Source: Cryoendolithus antarcticus (Eukaryota; Ascomycota; Dothideomycetes; Cladosporiales; Cladosporiaceae). From it: a stretch of 64,000 bases of DNA. The stretch covers positions 806,001 through 870,000 of the forward strand of contig NAJO01000008.1 in NCBI GenBank assembly GCA_002077065.1. Direction: 5' to 3'. The position numbers and the translations under genes were made by a program. Below the pieces are notes generated by a model that saw only the letters and a list, made by a program, of their open reading frames with translations, was not told the DNA's origin and made no database searches. Of the stretch, positions 63,744 to 64,000 are shown piece after piece (the stretch's first letter is position 1; each line of letters begins with the position of its first letter).

Positions 63744-64000
63744 GATGGCGGTCGTTGGTGGTATGTCACACGAGCAGTTGTGCAATCGCGTGATCAATCC
63801 GGGTTGGCGATGGATGAGGGTCGCAGTAGGAGACGCAGAGTATAGGGATGGGAAATCTGCCAGTTGAGTAATATGAAATGGACAAGTGGTCTACTAGTCG
63901 AGTGCCTGCTTAGGCAGCGATATGTGTAGTGAAAAGGTGAGGTCCAGCGAAAGGCCTCGTGTAGCAGCTCAACATGCCCCACCTGTCGGTAGGGCTGAGT
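63744..64000. other. Right edge, upstream of the TB2/DP1 gene
   Basis: 257 bp of promoter/5' leader for the minus-strand gene; no further feature seen. Confidence 0.4.

Noticed and set aside
1..64000. tRNA, rRNA, CRISPR, transposon or viral sequence
   Set aside because: No T-loop/acceptor pairings, conserved rRNA blocks, spaced direct repeats, transposase or polymerase motifs were recognised on reading both strands. A tRNA scan or repeat-masking run could still find small or degraded copies.

Overview
This is a stretch of nuclear chromosome from a filamentous ascomycete (Pezizomycotina), most likely a dothideomycete. The evidence is the set of short spliceosomal introns (mostly 46-105 nt, with GTAAGT/GTGAGT-type donors and CTAAC/CTGAC-type branch sites), a Zn2Cys6 regulator, a NACHT-ankyrin receptor, a TRI12-type transporter, NTE1, Pam16, Lnp1 and Pex30-family genes, and generally intact GC-rich coding frames. 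The lineage assignment is inference from gene content. No operons, CRISPR, insertion sequences, rRNA or tRNA genes were seen.

Layout. 1-3984 (-): 5' part of NTE1, a phospholipase, running off the left edge. 4804-6308 (-) and 7015-8196 (+): two divergent genes for secreted proteins, one with a membrane segment and one a putative HExxH metalloprotease. 9144-13270 (+): a NOD-like receptor (SesA-like, NACHT, ankyrin repeats). 13520-15638 (-): a large acidic nuclear-type protein. 16969-18021 (-): a decayed gene with three in-frame stops, followed by about 2.4 kb without genes. 20434-22340 (+): MFS/TRI12 transporter. 22844-25565 (-): chitin-binding/LPMO-like secreted protein with a proline-rich tandem-repeat tail. 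26355-33285: housekeeping block (cyclin-like protein, RNA polymerase III subunit Rpc31, eIF3 subunit l, TBC-domain Rab GAP). 34019-34590 (-): ubiquitin-conjugating enzyme. 35362-36484 (-): broken alpha/beta hydrolase.

37502-43924 holds a Zn2Cys6 regulator and a divergent pair: a GMC flavoenzyme resembling choline oxidase, and a betaine-aldehyde-dehydrogenase-like enzyme. Both end in Ala-Lys-Leu, a peroxisomal targeting tripeptide, so together they look like a peroxisomal choline-to-glycine-betaine module.

44848-52553: BTB protein, Rtf2, pantothenate kinase, metallo-beta-lactamase-fold hydrolase, and a second decayed gene. 52732-64000: oligoribonuclease, a disordered protein with an in-frame extension beyond a TAG stop, TANGO2/NRDE protein, lunapark Lnp1, a GlcG/HbpS-like protein, Pam16 (whose first coding exon is only the ATG), a Pex30-type peroxin and a TB2/DP1 (Yop1/REEP) protein. 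Three of these last genes shape ER tubules or ER-peroxisome contacts.

Splice sites were read by eye from consensus, phase and protein continuity. Where alternatives exist they are stated in the entry.
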